Counted from the first letter of the stretch, positions 1 to 8,603 are shown. The stretch: DNA of 31,297 nt from Nanobdellota archaeon (GCA_002688395.1 NZCU01000024.1:1-31297); one strand, 5' to 3'. Numbers and translations: made by a program. Notes: generated by a model from the sequence alone, not told the origin.

Positions 1-212
1 ACATTATTCAAATCCTCATCTTCCAAATCACTCATCTTACAATAATGTACATTCAACTCTTCACAAACTTTTTTAAATTTAGGAGCCCTATCTAAGTCAT
101 CTTTTCTACACAAACTAACAACATCAAAAGTCCAATCTTTATTTTTTAGAATAAACCCCCCCATCCAAATCAATTCATCATCCGGATGTGCAACAACAAC
201 TAAAGCTTTCAT
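1..212 (-). CDS. LmbE/PIG-L family deacetylase (partial, C-terminus outside window)
   Basis: The reverse strand encodes about 70 residues starting MKALVVVAHPDDE, and the window edge cuts off the rest. The A-H-P-D-D-E motif at residues 8-13 is the zinc-binding signature of the LmbE/PIG-L fold, whose members remove acetyl groups from N-acetylglucosaminyl substrates. The ATG at 212 overlaps the stop of the upstream glycosyltransferase by four bases (ATGA), so the two are probably translationally coupled. Together with the GHMP kinase and the glycosyltransferase this suggests a sugar-modification operon, perhaps for surface glycans. The family is clear; the substrate is not known. Confidence 0.88.
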   Translation of the reverse strand, partial: MKALVVVAHPDDELIWMGGFILKNKDWTFDVVSLCRKDDLDRAPKFKKVCEELNVHYCKMSDLEDEDLNN

Positions 213-2431
213 TTTTCTAAATTAAGTCTAGCTAACAAATAACTAATAGTACTTTCTGCTCCTTGATTTAAATTAATACACTCAGGTAATAATCCATCAT
301 AACATCCGCCAGTATTTTCATCATACACAATTTGATTTAACGAATTCTTACCCAAAAACCATTGAAAAGCTAAAAATGCATTATCATAATATTTTTTCTT
401 ACCAGTAACTCTATTTGCAGTTACATAACACTGCACCATTGAAGAAGCATCTACTGGCTGTTGATCATAATAAGCTCTATCTTCTCCTCTTTTATACCAA
501 CCTTTATGACCTATCAACACCAATTTACCTCCCAACATAATTAAACTAGTTAAAAAATTAAGAGTTTTCTCAGCTATCTCTAAATATTTTTTATCTTCAG
601 TAACTTCATAAGCTAAAAATAAAGCTTCAGGAATTTTTCCATTAGAATAAGTCAAAGAATCCTCAAACCAATCCCATTCCTCACTTTTATTAGAATTATA
701 ATCTTTAACTAAACTATCAGCTAATTTTACAATTTCATCATATAAATTTTTATCTTTATGCACTTTATAATAATGATATAATCCAATAAGACTAAAAACA
801 TAAGATCTAACACTAGTTAATTCGTCAACATTTTTTAACGCATTATCAAAAATAAGTTTAGCACTCGCTTTCAAATTAGAATGAACTTTACTATTAATAA
901 GCTTTCCAGTAGCCCACAAAGTCCTACCATAAGAATCTTCACTCCCAACATCATCTAAAAATTGTTTATTATAAGACATAAGATTATGTAGATAACCATC
1001 TTTTTTTTGAGAATGATATATATAACTCAAATAAACATTAATCAATTTTAAACTTTTCTCAGACCTATACAAATCATAATGCATAGTTGCAACAACTAAA
1101 GCTCTAGCATTATCATCTAAAGTATAACCCAGATTTCTATTAGCCATAGAATGTTTCGCATGTTGAAGTATTCCAGTATCATCTGTTAAATTAAATAAAT
1201 GGTTTAATTTCAGAGGAGGTAATTTATATAATCCTAAATCTTTTTTAACTTTAATTAATTTATTAAACACTTCTAAATAATTAGCAGCAACATTAGGCCA
1301 AATCATTTGTCTAGTAAAAGCATAAGCATTTTTTTCTAAAGTTCTTTTTAAATTCTTATCCTCTAAAATCTTTTCAATGGCATTTCTCATACTCCCTACA
1401 TCTTGCAATTTAACAACAAAACCTCTTTCATCATCTAACATTTCTTTAGCATAAATACTCGGAGTAGCAATCACAGCTTTTCCTGCACTCATAGCATAAA
1501 CTAATGTTCCAGAAACAATTTGATTCATTTCTAAAGCAGAATAAATATATATATCAGTAGCTTTAAGATACTCAATAATTTCTTCTAAAGATAAATATTT
1601 GTTATAAAATTTAACATTATTTTTTAGCCCCAATCTCTCAACCAATTTAATTAATTTATTCCTATATAATTCTCCTTCCTGTTTCCTAACAACTGGATGT
1701 GTTTCTCCAATAACCAAATATAATAAATTAGGGAATTTTTTAACAATATTAGGCAACGCTTTAATAACATATTCAATTCCTTTTCCTCTATTAATCAATC
1801 CAAAAGTACTTAACACAGTTCTATTTTCTAAACCAAGAGATTTTTTAATAGTAGAATTATTTTCTAAAAAATCAACAGACGGAACTCCATGATGGATAAC
1901 ATAAATTTTTTTCTTATCAATTCCATATTTTTTAGATAATATATCCACCCCAGTTTCAGCCATAACAGTAACTGCTTTACATCTTTTAACAATAGATCTA
2001 ACAACTTTAACTCTTTCTTCATTTGGATCTGGCAATATACTATGAAATGTAACAACAGCTGGTTTTTCTAATTTATCTAAAAATGAAATTAAAAACTCTC
2101 CATATTCTTCCCCACCAAAAAGTCCAAACTCATGTTCAATACAAACTAATTTTATCTTCTCATTCTTATTTATTCTTTTAGCAGCTTCAATATAATTTTC
2201 AATATCAGATTCATTCAATTGCATATGAACTTTCCCACCATAATTATATATGCTACTTCCATTTTCATTCACTGCAAGAATTTTAGATTTTAAACTTGGA
2301 TTAAATTTTTTATCCATAGCCGTAGTTAAGTCCTTAGTAAAAGTAGCAATGCCACATTCTCTTGGAGGGTATGTAGACACATACATTATAAACGATTTAT
2401 CTTTTCCACTCTTTTTTTGCATCACTTTCAT
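209..2431 (-). CDS. GT4-type glycosyltransferase fused to a C-terminal alpha-toroid (six-hairpin-like) domain
   Basis: The N-terminal half (about residues 15-400) is a GT-B glycosyltransferase. It opens with STYPPRECGIATFTKDL and contains an HEFGLFGG segment and a family-4-like nucleotide-sugar region around VSGTLVYAMSAGKAVIATP. The C-terminal half (about 405-735) is helical, with NLTDDTGILQHA and GYTLDDNARAL segments, and resembles the (alpha/alpha) toroid of glycosidase-like domains. I take the ATG at 2431, which overlaps the stop of the kinase gene by four bases (ATGA); an in-frame TTG lies three codons upstream at 2440. No signal peptide is seen, so it is probably cytosolic. Donor and acceptor are unknown. 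The fusion suggests synthesis coupled to trimming or binding of a glycan, which is inference. Confidence 0.85.
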   Translation of the reverse strand: MKVMQKKSGKDKSFIMYVSTYPPRECGIATFTKDLTTAMDKKFNPSLKSKILAVNENGSSIYNYGGKVHMQLNESDIENYIEAAKRINKNEKIKLVCIEHEFGLFGGEEYGEFLISFLDKLEKPAVVTFHSILPDPNEERVKVVRSIVKRCKAVTVMAETGVDILSKKYGIDKKKIYVIHHGVPSVDFLENNSTIKKSLGLENRTVLSTFGLINRGKGIEYVIKALPNIVKKFPNLLYLVIGETHPVVRKQEGELYRNKLIKLVERLGLKNNVKFYNKYLSLEEIIEYLKATDIYIYSALEMNQIVSGTLVYAMSAGKAVIATPSIYAKEMLDDERGFVVKLQDVGSMRNAIEKILEDKNLKRTLEKNAYAFTRQMIWPNVAANYLEVFNKLIKVKKDLGLYKLPPLKLNHLFNLTDDTGILQHAKHSMANRNLGYTLDDNARALVVATMHYDLYRSEKSLKLINVYLSYIYHSQKKDGYLHNLMSYNKQFLDDVGSEDSYGRTLWATGKLINSKVHSNLKASAKLIFDNALKNVDELTSVRSYVFSLIGLYHYYKVHKDKNLYDEIVKLADSLVKDYNSNKSEEWDWFEDSLTYSNGKIPEALFLAYEVTEDKKYLEIAEKTLNFLTSLIMLGGKLVLIGHKGWYKRGEDRAYYDQQPVDASSMVQCYVTANRVTGKKKYYDNAFLAFQWFLGKNSLNQIVYDENTGGCYDGLLPECINLNQGAESTISYLLARLNLEK

Positions 2432-3276
2432 CTTTTCCAAACTTTTAAGCCTTCATTGTCAAATTTAAAGGGTATCAACTTGTTCTTAAACTTTTTCATA
2501 ATCTCTTTTTTGTTTTCTGCGTAAAACAAAATGCTACCACCACCACCAGCACCACAAACTTTCGCACCAATAGCTCCATTGTCCATAGCAAATTTAATTC
2601 TAGCATCAACTTCTTTAGTAGTAACCTTTGAATGTAAACTCTTTCTCAACTCCCATTCTTTATTTAACAAACAAGCAAAGTGATCTAAGTCTTTTTTTAC
2701 TAAAGCATCTCTCATTTTTTTCGTGTTACTTTTTATTTCTTTAAAAGCTTCAACAGTTTTCTTTTTTCCTTTAGTGAAATTATTAACAATAACAGAATTT
2801 ATATCGCTAGAAAATCTTGGTCCTATATAATCCAAAAATAATCTATCCTCAAATTTTTTCAAAAAACTATCAGTCAATTTAATCTTTTCAATTTTAACAC
2901 TATTATGATTATCAAATTTTAGAAAATTAATACCTCCAAGAACTGCAGCATATTGATCTTGCTTACCCCCAACAACCATAGTTGCATTCTCAATCTTATA
3001 ACTCCACTCAGCTAAGTCTCTTTTATCTATAAATCTTGTAGTGAGTGCCAACCAAACAACATTCATCGCTCCACTAGTCCCCAATCCAGAACTTGTAGGC
3101 AAATTAGAATGATACTCTAATTTAGTTTTATTAGGTAATTTAATCAAACTACCATCGACATAATGATTAATAGCCGCATTCAACACAGCACCACCAATTT
3201 TTTTGCTTACTGGAAAAATATCTGTAGTCCCTCCGCCAAAATCAATTCGAACAGGGGCTCTTGCAAAGATCTTCAT
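2428..3276 (-). CDS. GHMP-family sugar kinase (heptose-7-phosphate kinase HddA-like)
   Basis: This 282-residue protein has the GHMP superfamily signatures: the N-terminal substrate segment APVRIDFGGGTTD, the ATP-binding loop LPTSSGLGTSGAMN (about residues 59-72), and the C-terminal glycine-rich motif CGAGGGGSILFYA. The GGGTTD start and overall pattern match the D-glycero-D-manno-heptose-7-phosphate kinase and fucokinase-like branch, so it probably phosphorylates a sugar or sugar phosphate at the anomeric position. It is somewhat shorter than typical members (about 320-350 residues). It is first in an operon with the glycosyltransferase and deacetylase. A TATA box centred about 27 nt before its ATG suggests its own leaderless transcript. 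The exact sugar cannot be read from the sequence. Confidence 0.85.
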   Translation of the reverse strand: MKIFARAPVRIDFGGGTTDIFPVSKKIGGAVLNAAINHYVDGSLIKLPNKTKLEYHSNLPTSSGLGTSGAMNVVWLALTTRFIDKRDLAEWSYKIENATMVVGGKQDQYAAVLGGINFLKFDNHNSVKIEKIKLTDSFLKKFEDRLFLDYIGPRFSSDINSVIVNNFTKGKKKTVEAFKEIKSNTKKMRDALVKKDLDHFACLLNKEWELRKSLHSKVTTKEVDARIKFAMDNGAIGAKVCGAGGGGSILFYAENKKEIMKKFKNKLIPFKFDNEGLKVWKR

Positions 3277-3299
3277 TACTTATTTTGCGTGTTACAAAG

Positions 3300-3307
3300 T
3301 TTAAATA
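3300..3307 (-). promoter_or_regulatory. TATA box for the glycan operon
   Basis: TTTAAATA on the plus strand (TATTTAAA on the minus strand), centred about 27 nt upstream of the GHMP kinase ATG at 3276. This spacing fits an archaeal TATA box with a leaderless transcript. Confidence 0.6.
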
Positions 3308-3315
3308 GTTTATGC

Positions 3316-6300
3316 CTACTTCAATTCAAAGTCATGATCCTGTTTTTCTTTTGACCCACCAAACTTTTCTTTCAATTTTCCAAAGAATGAAACTTTTTTC
3401 TCTTCTTGTTTTTCTTCTCCATTAATTTTATCTTCTTTCTTTTTTTCTGGTTCCTTATCCTTCTTAACTTCTTTTTCCTCTTTCTTCTTCCTCTTAAACA
3501 ATTTTGAAAAGAAACTTTTTTTCTCCTCAGATTTAATCCCTAGTTTAACTTTTGGTTTTTTCTCTTTTACTTCTTCAGCCTTAGATTTCTTTTTTCTCTT
3601 AAGTAATCTAGAAATAAAATTTCTTTTTTTTTCTTTAGGTTCTTCTTCAGCAGTTCTTTTTTTTCTTTTAAATAATTTAGAAAGAAAACTTTTCTTAGGT
3701 TTAGTTTTTTCTTCTTTCTTCTTCCTCTTAAACAATCTTGAAAAGAAATTTCCTTTCTTTTCTTTAAGTTCTTTAATTTCAATTTTCTTTTTAACTTTAC
3801 TATGTTCTTCAATTTCAAAATTATGATGATATTCATTTTTAGCTTTAACATCTATTTTCTCTCTAGGAAGATCTTCCCAAGTTCCAACTGTCTTCCCTTT
3901 GCCCTTCTTAAGAATTCTTAATACTCCTAAACTAATCAACCATCTTAGTTTAGCAAATCTTGGATGCTTTAATTTAATTCCTTCTGACCTAGAAATCTTT
4001 TTCTTAAATCTTAAAACCAAAAATAAAACAAGTAATAAAACTAACACTCCCAATCCAATTAAAGAGTAAGTACTATTAATATTTGAAATTGTGCTAACAA
4101 ACCCACCTGTAAAGAAACTAAACACACTCTCATCTGGTTCTTCAGTTTCCTCAACAACAATTTCAACAACTTCAGCTTCTCCTACATCACTTGTAGCAAC
4201 AATAGGAACTACAACATCAGCAACTTGAACATTTTTATCAGCACTAACAGCGAAGAAACTAAAACCAGGAGTAATAGCAACATACTTTTGAGATAAACCA
4301 TCTGGAGTTTCTCCAGAAGTTAAAGTTTCTAATTTATTCCATTTTCCATTATTATACCTACTTAAGAAAACATTAGTAGATTGACCAATAGCATTAATAT
4401 TTATCCAACTTCTATCAACTTTAAATTCAATCTTAGCTTCTTCAATATCTTCATCATCCACATCAGCATCTATCTTCAAATATTTATACACATTAGAGAC
4501 AGCACTAACACTACTTGGTTTTGAAGCTTGTTTCTCTACAGTTACCTTAACATTACCAACAGTATTAGCAAATTTAATTTCTAATCTATCAACACCAACA
4601 TCTTTACTTATACTAAACTTCTTTGTGTCTCCAGCATCTGCTTGGAAGCTAAGGACGGATGTATCTGCGCTATTAGATGTTGTAGAAGAACTACCACCTC
4701 CTCCAGAACTACTTCCGGAACTTCCACTAGACCCTCCACCATCAGAACAAGAACTAAAACTCTCTTCAATTCTTTGAGTTCCGCTAACACAATAATTTTG
4801 GTCATAACAATCTTTATATTTAGTATCATTAGCTTGACAACCACTCCAAGCACTACAATCTCTAGACCAATCAGAACTACATGCCATATTTAAAGTCCAA
4901 TTACCAGAATATCCAATCTTATCAACATTATCCAAACAACTAACACTCCAATTATAATTCCCATCACCCAGATTTAAACTACTAAATTGATTATTCGAAC
5001 CTAAACTCACACTACCTAAGCTGCTATTAACAACATCATTTAAAGTTAAACTACAATTACTAACTCCAAAATCACTAACATTAAAAACAAAACTAACAGG
5101 ATTAGCAGTTACAGTAGAAGAATTACTTGGAGAAATTAAATCAACATTTGGTTCATTTAAATCAACAAAAAGTGTTTTATTATTAGAATTAACACAATAA
5201 TTATTTACATCACAAGCATCTAATCCCCATAAGTAAATTCCTTCTATAAATGTATTATTAAATATTAATTCAGTTTCATTAAGATTTAAACTATAAGTAA
5301 AATTACTATGCCAGTCAGTAAAATTATGATTCAGTGTAACATTAGTTAGATTATATTTGCTACCTATAGAAATATTAAACTCTAAAAAACTATTATTACT
5401 ATAATAATTATCATCAAAGGAATTCAAAACAAATGTTGGAGCTCCACTAGTATCTCTAACTAAGAATGTTTTAACGACATTATTTTCATTTCCATTAGTA
5501 TCATTTGCCCAAGTATCAATTGTATAAGTTCCTAATTCTGTTAAATTACCGGTTGTTATATTAAAAGTATCAACAAAAGTCTCTAATAAGGTTCCATTAG
5601 GTAGACTAACATTAGCTGAAGAAGAATCTAAAAACGCATCACTATAGTCTACATCAATTGTTAAATTTTCTTCACCCAACTCTAAGACATCATCACTCAA
5701 GGTTATATCTATTCTAGGAGCAAAAATATCCATAGATAAAATAGATAGATAAGGATCAATTCTCTTAAAGATCAATCCTACTCCAGCAGTATCATTAATA
5801 TCTACTCCATCATTCTGTAGATTAGTTTCAATTTCATTAGGAGTTATAGAAGTTGTCCCATTCTCTAACCTAAAAAATTGTCTAAGTAAAGCCACGGCAC
5901 CAGAAACATGAGGTGCAGCCATAGAAGTTCCGCTTCTTATTTCAGTACCCCCTCCATTTTTAGTTGAAGTAATACTGTCTCCAGGAGCTAATAAATCTAA
6001 AATAGATGCCCTATCACTAAAACTAGAAACAATATCATTTTTATCAGTAGAAGCAATAGCAGTAGCATTTTCTATACAAGCAGGGGAAGAAATTCCAGTT
6101 TTATTTCCTCCATTACCACTAGCTACACTAACAAAAATATCATTTGCAATAGCTGCATTAATGGAATCTCTATAACTCTGAAAATCATTATCACAATAAG
6201 ATGTAGCATTCCAACTAGTACCAAGACTCATACTAATAACACTTATACCAAATGTATTAGCATTATTAACACACCAATCAATACCTGAAAGAATATCTGC

Positions 6301-6981
6301 AGTAAATCCAGCACCAGCAGCATCCAATACTTTTACTACAGCTAAGCTAGCATTTGGAGCAACACCTTTAGAAGTAGTATCATTACTAGCAATTATTCCA
6401 GCAACATGAGTACCATGTCCAGCATCATCCATAGGGTCATTATCACTATTAACAAAGTCATATCCTCCAACCACCTTACAACCAGTTCCAAAACAACCGC
6501 CCAATCCAGGATGAGTATAATCAACTCCTGTGTCAATTACACAAACAGTCTCACCAGTTCCGGTTAGATCAACACCATTAATCGCCAAATTATGAATTAC
6601 ACTCGCATTAATCAAAGGTACACTATCAACTAAAAAAGCAGTTACTGGGTGATTATATTCAATTCTCTCAACTCTCTCATCATTTAATAGTACATTCAAA
6701 TCTCCAGAATCCACCTCTCCAGAAAAACCCTTAATAACACTAAACTCATTTTCAGCCTCAACATCCAAATCTTCTACAACATCACTAACTTGAACCTCTC
6801 TCGGAACACTAAAAGCTCCAAAATCTTTTTCAATTTCATCCTTAAGGATAACAATAACATTAGCAGTACCTTCCTCTTGAATCTTATCAACAACTTCTTC
6901 ACTAATATCAACATTAACCTCCTCAGCATTAACATTAATTATTAATAAAAAAATAATAATAACAAAAAGAAATCTCTTCAT
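3316..6981 (-). CDS. Secreted, membrane-anchored subtilisin-like (S8) serine protease with PGF-pre-PGF domain and repeat-bearing cytoplasmic tail
   Basis: A signal peptide (about residues 1-19) is followed by a propeptide-like region and an S8 peptidase domain with the full catalytic triad: D150 in VIDTGVDYTHPG, H189 in GHGTHVAG, S353 in GTSMAAPH. Then come Asn-rich Ig-like segments, a cysteine/tryptophan stretch resembling a thrombospondin type 1 module (SDWSRDCSAWSGC), a Gly/Ser linker, a PGF-pre-PGF domain (about 774-914), one membrane helix (about 971-992) and a strongly basic tail of about 230 residues. The tail carries five amphipathic units, four of the form F-x-S-[RK]-L-[FL]-K-R-K-K. 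The protease domain should face outward and the tail the cytoplasm. The ATG overlaps the lipoprotein stop by four bases. Many N-x-S/T sites suggest N-glycosylation. Confidence 0.93.
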   Translation of the reverse strand: MKRFLFVIIIFLLIINVNAEEVNVDISEEVVDKIQEEGTANVIVILKDEIEKDFGAFSVPREVQVSDVVEDLDVEAENEFSVIKGFSGEVDSGDLNVLLNDERVERIEYNHPVTAFLVDSVPLINASVIHNLAINGVDLTGTGETVCVIDTGVDYTHPGLGGCFGTGCKVVGGYDFVNSDNDPMDDAGHGTHVAGIIASNDTTSKGVAPNASLAVVKVLDAAGAGFTADILSGIDWCVNNANTFGISVISMSLGTSWNATSYCDNDFQSYRDSINAAIANDIFVSVASGNGGNKTGISSPACIENATAIASTDKNDIVSSFSDRASILDLLAPGDSITSTKNGGGTEIRSGTSMAAPHVSGAVALLRQFFRLENGTTSITPNEIETNLQNDGVDINDTAGVGLIFKRIDPYLSILSMDIFAPRIDITLSDDVLELGEENLTIDVDYSDAFLDSSSANVSLPNGTLLETFVDTFNITTGNLTELGTYTIDTWANDTNGNENNVVKTFLVRDTSGAPTFVLNSFDDNYYSNNSFLEFNISIGSKYNLTNVTLNHNFTDWHSNFTYSLNLNETELIFNNTFIEGIYLWGLDACDVNNYCVNSNNKTLFVDLNEPNVDLISPSNSSTVTANPVSFVFNVSDFGVSNCSLTLNDVVNSSLGSVSLGSNNQFSSLNLGDGNYNWSVSCLDNVDKIGYSGNWTLNMACSSDWSRDCSAWSGCQANDTKYKDCYDQNYCVSGTQRIEESFSSCSDGGGSSGSSGSSSGGGGSSSTTSNSADTSVLSFQADAGDTKKFSISKDVGVDRLEIKFANTVGNVKVTVEKQASKPSSVSAVSNVYKYLKIDADVDDEDIEEAKIEFKVDRSWININAIGQSTNVFLSRYNNGKWNKLETLTSGETPDGLSQKYVAITPGFSFFAVSADKNVQVADVVVPIVATSDVGEAEVVEIVVEETEEPDESVFSFFTGGFVSTISNINSTYSLIGLGVLVLLLVLFLVLRFKKKISRSEGIKLKHPRFAKLRWLISLGVLRILKKGKGKTVGTWEDLPREKIDVKAKNEYHHNFEIEEHSKVKKKIEIKELKEKKGNFFSRLFKRKKKEEKTKPKKSFLSKLFKRKKRTAEEEPKEKKRNFISRLLKRKKKSKAEEVKEKKPKVKLGIKSEEKKSFFSKLFKRKKKEEKEVKKDKEPEKKKEDKINGEEKQEEKKVSFFGKLKEKFGGSKEKQDHDFELK
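3355..3750 (-). repeat. Protein-level repeat array in the subtilase tail (F-x-S-[RK]-L-F-K-R-K-K units)
   Basis: Within the last 145 or so residues of the subtilase, short units FFSRLFKRKKK, FLSKLFKRKKR, FISRLLKRKKK, FFSKLFKRKKK and a diverged SFFGKLKEKFGG occur near residues 1079, 1099, 1122, 1156 and 1199. They are separated by Lys/Glu-rich linkers of about 10-30 residues. Each unit would form a short amphipathic helix followed by a Lys/Arg cluster. Confidence 0.85.
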
Positions 6982-7328
6982 CTATTCACCCCTTCCAAAC
7001 AATCTAAATACTCAGGAGTTTCTTCCCATCCACATTCACCATCAATAATCTTACAATTACTTAACCCCAAACATCCAAATTCTTCCATATATTCACAAGT
7101 AGTCACTAAATCCTTAGCTTTCTCTTCAGTAGTACAAATTTGACTACTACATCCACCAACAGCGCACTTAGAATTTTTTTCTTCAAAATAATTTAACCCA
7201 TCATCGAGAATACACCCTTCAGATAAAGAAACTTTCCTACCATCATCACAAATAGCAGTGTTATCAGTATATTCAACACATCCACTAACCAAAATCAATA
7301 ATACTATAATTAACCCTCTTTTAATCAT
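6978..7328 (-). CDS. Lipoprotein with an eight-cysteine-cluster domain
   Basis: The first residues form a short basic and hydrophobic signal ending in a lipobox, LVSGC, with the lipidated cysteine at position 17. The C-terminal half contains eight cysteines (55, 60, 65, 78, 86, 92, 99, 110) in the order C-x4-C-x4-C, TTCEY, FGC, NC, GECGW and a final DCL. I recognise this as the eight-cysteine-cluster domain, known from secreted bacterial proteins and sometimes found attached to ecotin-like protease inhibitors. The protein should sit on the outer face of the membrane. It is encoded between RNase P p30 and the subtilase with ATGA overlaps on both sides, so it is made together with the protease. 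A role as inhibitor, chaperone or partner of the protease is inference. Confidence 0.75.
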   Translation of the reverse strand: MIKRGLIIVLLILVSGCVEYTDNTAICDDGRKVSLSEGCILDDGLNYFEEKNSKCAVGGCSSQICTTEEKAKDLVTTCEYMEEFGCLGLSNCKIIDGECGWEETPEYLDCLEGVNR

Positions 7329-7837
7329 TTTATTCTTTTTATTCCAATACCCTCATCTTTAAAAAAATTATCTATTTCGTTCCAAACTTTTTTCATTCCT
7401 AATAATTTACCAAAAGCAACTAAATCTTTACCATTTCTTAACCCATATTTATCCTTAGCAAAACTTCCAATAATCATATCAACCTTATATTTATTACAAA
7501 TTCTTATATTTTGCATTATTCTACCTAAAATAATAGCTCTTTTTTCACCTTCAATATTTAAAATGTCATTAAAATTTATTCCCACTTTAATCCTATTCTT
7601 CTTAGCTAATTTAGCCAATACCTGGTTCAATCCGCTATCTCTATAATGTAATTTATCTTTTATCCTAAACTTCTCAAGACTATAAACCACATCGGTATTT
7701 CTATTTTCAAAAGCACCCCTATTTATCCTATCATTCTTACCCTCAATAACCTTAAAATCTTTAACGTAATAAATCTTAGAAAATCCAAAATCCTTTGAAT
7801 ATTTAACCAAATTCTTATTCAAAACAACATCAAACAT
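7325..7837 (-). CDS. rnp3: RNase P protein component 3 (Rpp30 / p30)
   Basis: From the ATG at 7837 (MFDVVLNKNL) the protein has about 170 residues and matches the archaeal RNase P p30 family: a TIM-barrel-like pattern with a YRDSGLNQVLAKLAKKN segment, a GINFNDIL strand and a C-terminal DMIIGSFAKDKYGLRNGKDL stretch. It is a protein subunit of RNase P, which removes the 5' leader from pre-tRNA. An upstream in-frame start at 7978 would add 47 residues but would run through the divergent promoter and into the opposite gene, so I reject it. The stop overlaps the lipoprotein ATG by four bases, an odd pairing of a tRNA-processing subunit with two secreted proteins. It is shorter than many homologues (about 200-240 residues). 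Confidence 0.85.
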   Translation of the reverse strand: MFDVVLNKNLVKYSKDFGFSKIYYVKDFKVIEGKNDRINRGAFENRNTDVVYSLEKFRIKDKLHYRDSGLNQVLAKLAKKNRIKVGINFNDILNIEGEKRAIILGRIMQNIRICNKYKVDMIIGSFAKDKYGLRNGKDLVAFGKLLGMKKVWNEIDNFFKDEGIGIKRIK

Positions 7838-7850
7838 AAAAAAGTATAAT

Positions 7851-7878
7851 ATAGAAAGCTTTTTAAATAATTTTCTAT
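7851..7878. promoter_or_regulatory. Symmetric bidirectional promoter (shared TATA, mirrored BRE-like elements)
   Basis: TTTAAA at 7862-7867 lies midway between the p30 ATG (7837) and the uppS ATG (7893), about 28 nt from each. It is flanked by ATAGAAA (7851-7857) and its inverted copy TTTCTAT (7872-7878), centred on the same point. The two 14-nt halves agree at 11 positions. It appears to serve as TATA box plus upstream element in both directions, giving leaderless mRNAs. Confidence 0.6.
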
Positions 7879-7892
7879 CAATTATAAAACAC

Positions 7893-8603
7893 ATGGAACC
7901 TACAGAAAATAACATCCCAAAACATGTTGGAATTATAATTGACGGTAATAGAAGATTTGCCAAAAGATTAATGCTCAAACCTTGGAAAGGACATGAGTGG
8001 GGAGCAAAAAAATTCGAAAAATTATTAGAATGGTCTCAAGAATACAAAATTAAAGAATTAACATTATACACCTTTTCTATTGAAAATTTTGATAGACCCC
8101 AGAATGAGTTTAATTATCTAATGAAATTATTTGAAAAAGAAGCCATATCCTTATTAAAAGACAAAAGATTACAAGAAAACGGAATTAAAATAAATTTTAT
8201 AGGAAGAATTCACAAATTTCCAAGACACATCCAAGGTTTAATGCATGAAATCATGAATCTAACAAAAGAGAATTCTAATTATATTGTTAACATGGCAATG
8301 GCCTACGGTGGAAGGGCCGAAATTATAGATGCAACAAAAAAGATATCTCAACAAATAAAAGAAGGAAAATTAAATATTGAAGATATTAACGAAGAAGTAT
8401 TTAATAAAAATATTTATCTAGAATCAGAACCAGATTTAATTATAAGAACTTCTGAATCAAGACTATCTGGGTTTTTACTATGGCAATCTAGCTACGCTGA
8501 AATAATCTTCTTACCAGAAGTTTTATGGCCGGAATTTAGTAAAGAACATTTTACTCAATGTCTAGAAGAATACTCAAAAAGAAAAAGAAGATTTGGTAAT
8601 TAA
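7893..8603 (+). CDS. uppS: Cis-prenyltransferase (undecaprenyl/polyprenyl diphosphate synthase family)
   Basis: The 236-residue protein has the cis-prenyltransferase signatures: HVGIIIDGNRRFAK near the N-terminus with the catalytic Asp, LTLYTFSIENFDRP in the middle, and a C-terminal LIIRTSESRLSGFLLWQSSYAEIIF region. It elongates an allylic diphosphate with isopentenyl diphosphate in cis to give the long polyprenyl carrier; in archaea this becomes the dolichol-type lipid for N-glycosylation. The usual RTGGE segment before RLS is replaced by RTSES. Its stop overlaps that of the convergent polyprenyl synthase by four bases, placing a cis- and a trans-prenyltransferase side by side; the latter could supply its primer. 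Length is normal for the family. Confidence 0.93.
   Translation: MEPTENNIPKHVGIIIDGNRRFAKRLMLKPWKGHEWGAKKFEKLLEWSQEYKIKELTLYTFSIENFDRPQNEFNYLMKLFEKEAISLLKDKRLQENGIKINFIGRIHKFPRHIQGLMHEIMNLTKENSNYIVNMAMAYGGRAEIIDATKKISQQIKEGKLNIEDINEEVFNKNIYLESEPDLIIRTSESRLSGFLLWQSSYAEIIFLPEVLWPEFSKEHFTQCLEEYSKRKRRFGN

Noticed and set aside
7838..7978. Upstream start extending RNase P p30 by 47 residues
   Set aside because: The extension would cross the divergent promoter and the start of uppS and reads as hydrophobic sequence unlike the family.
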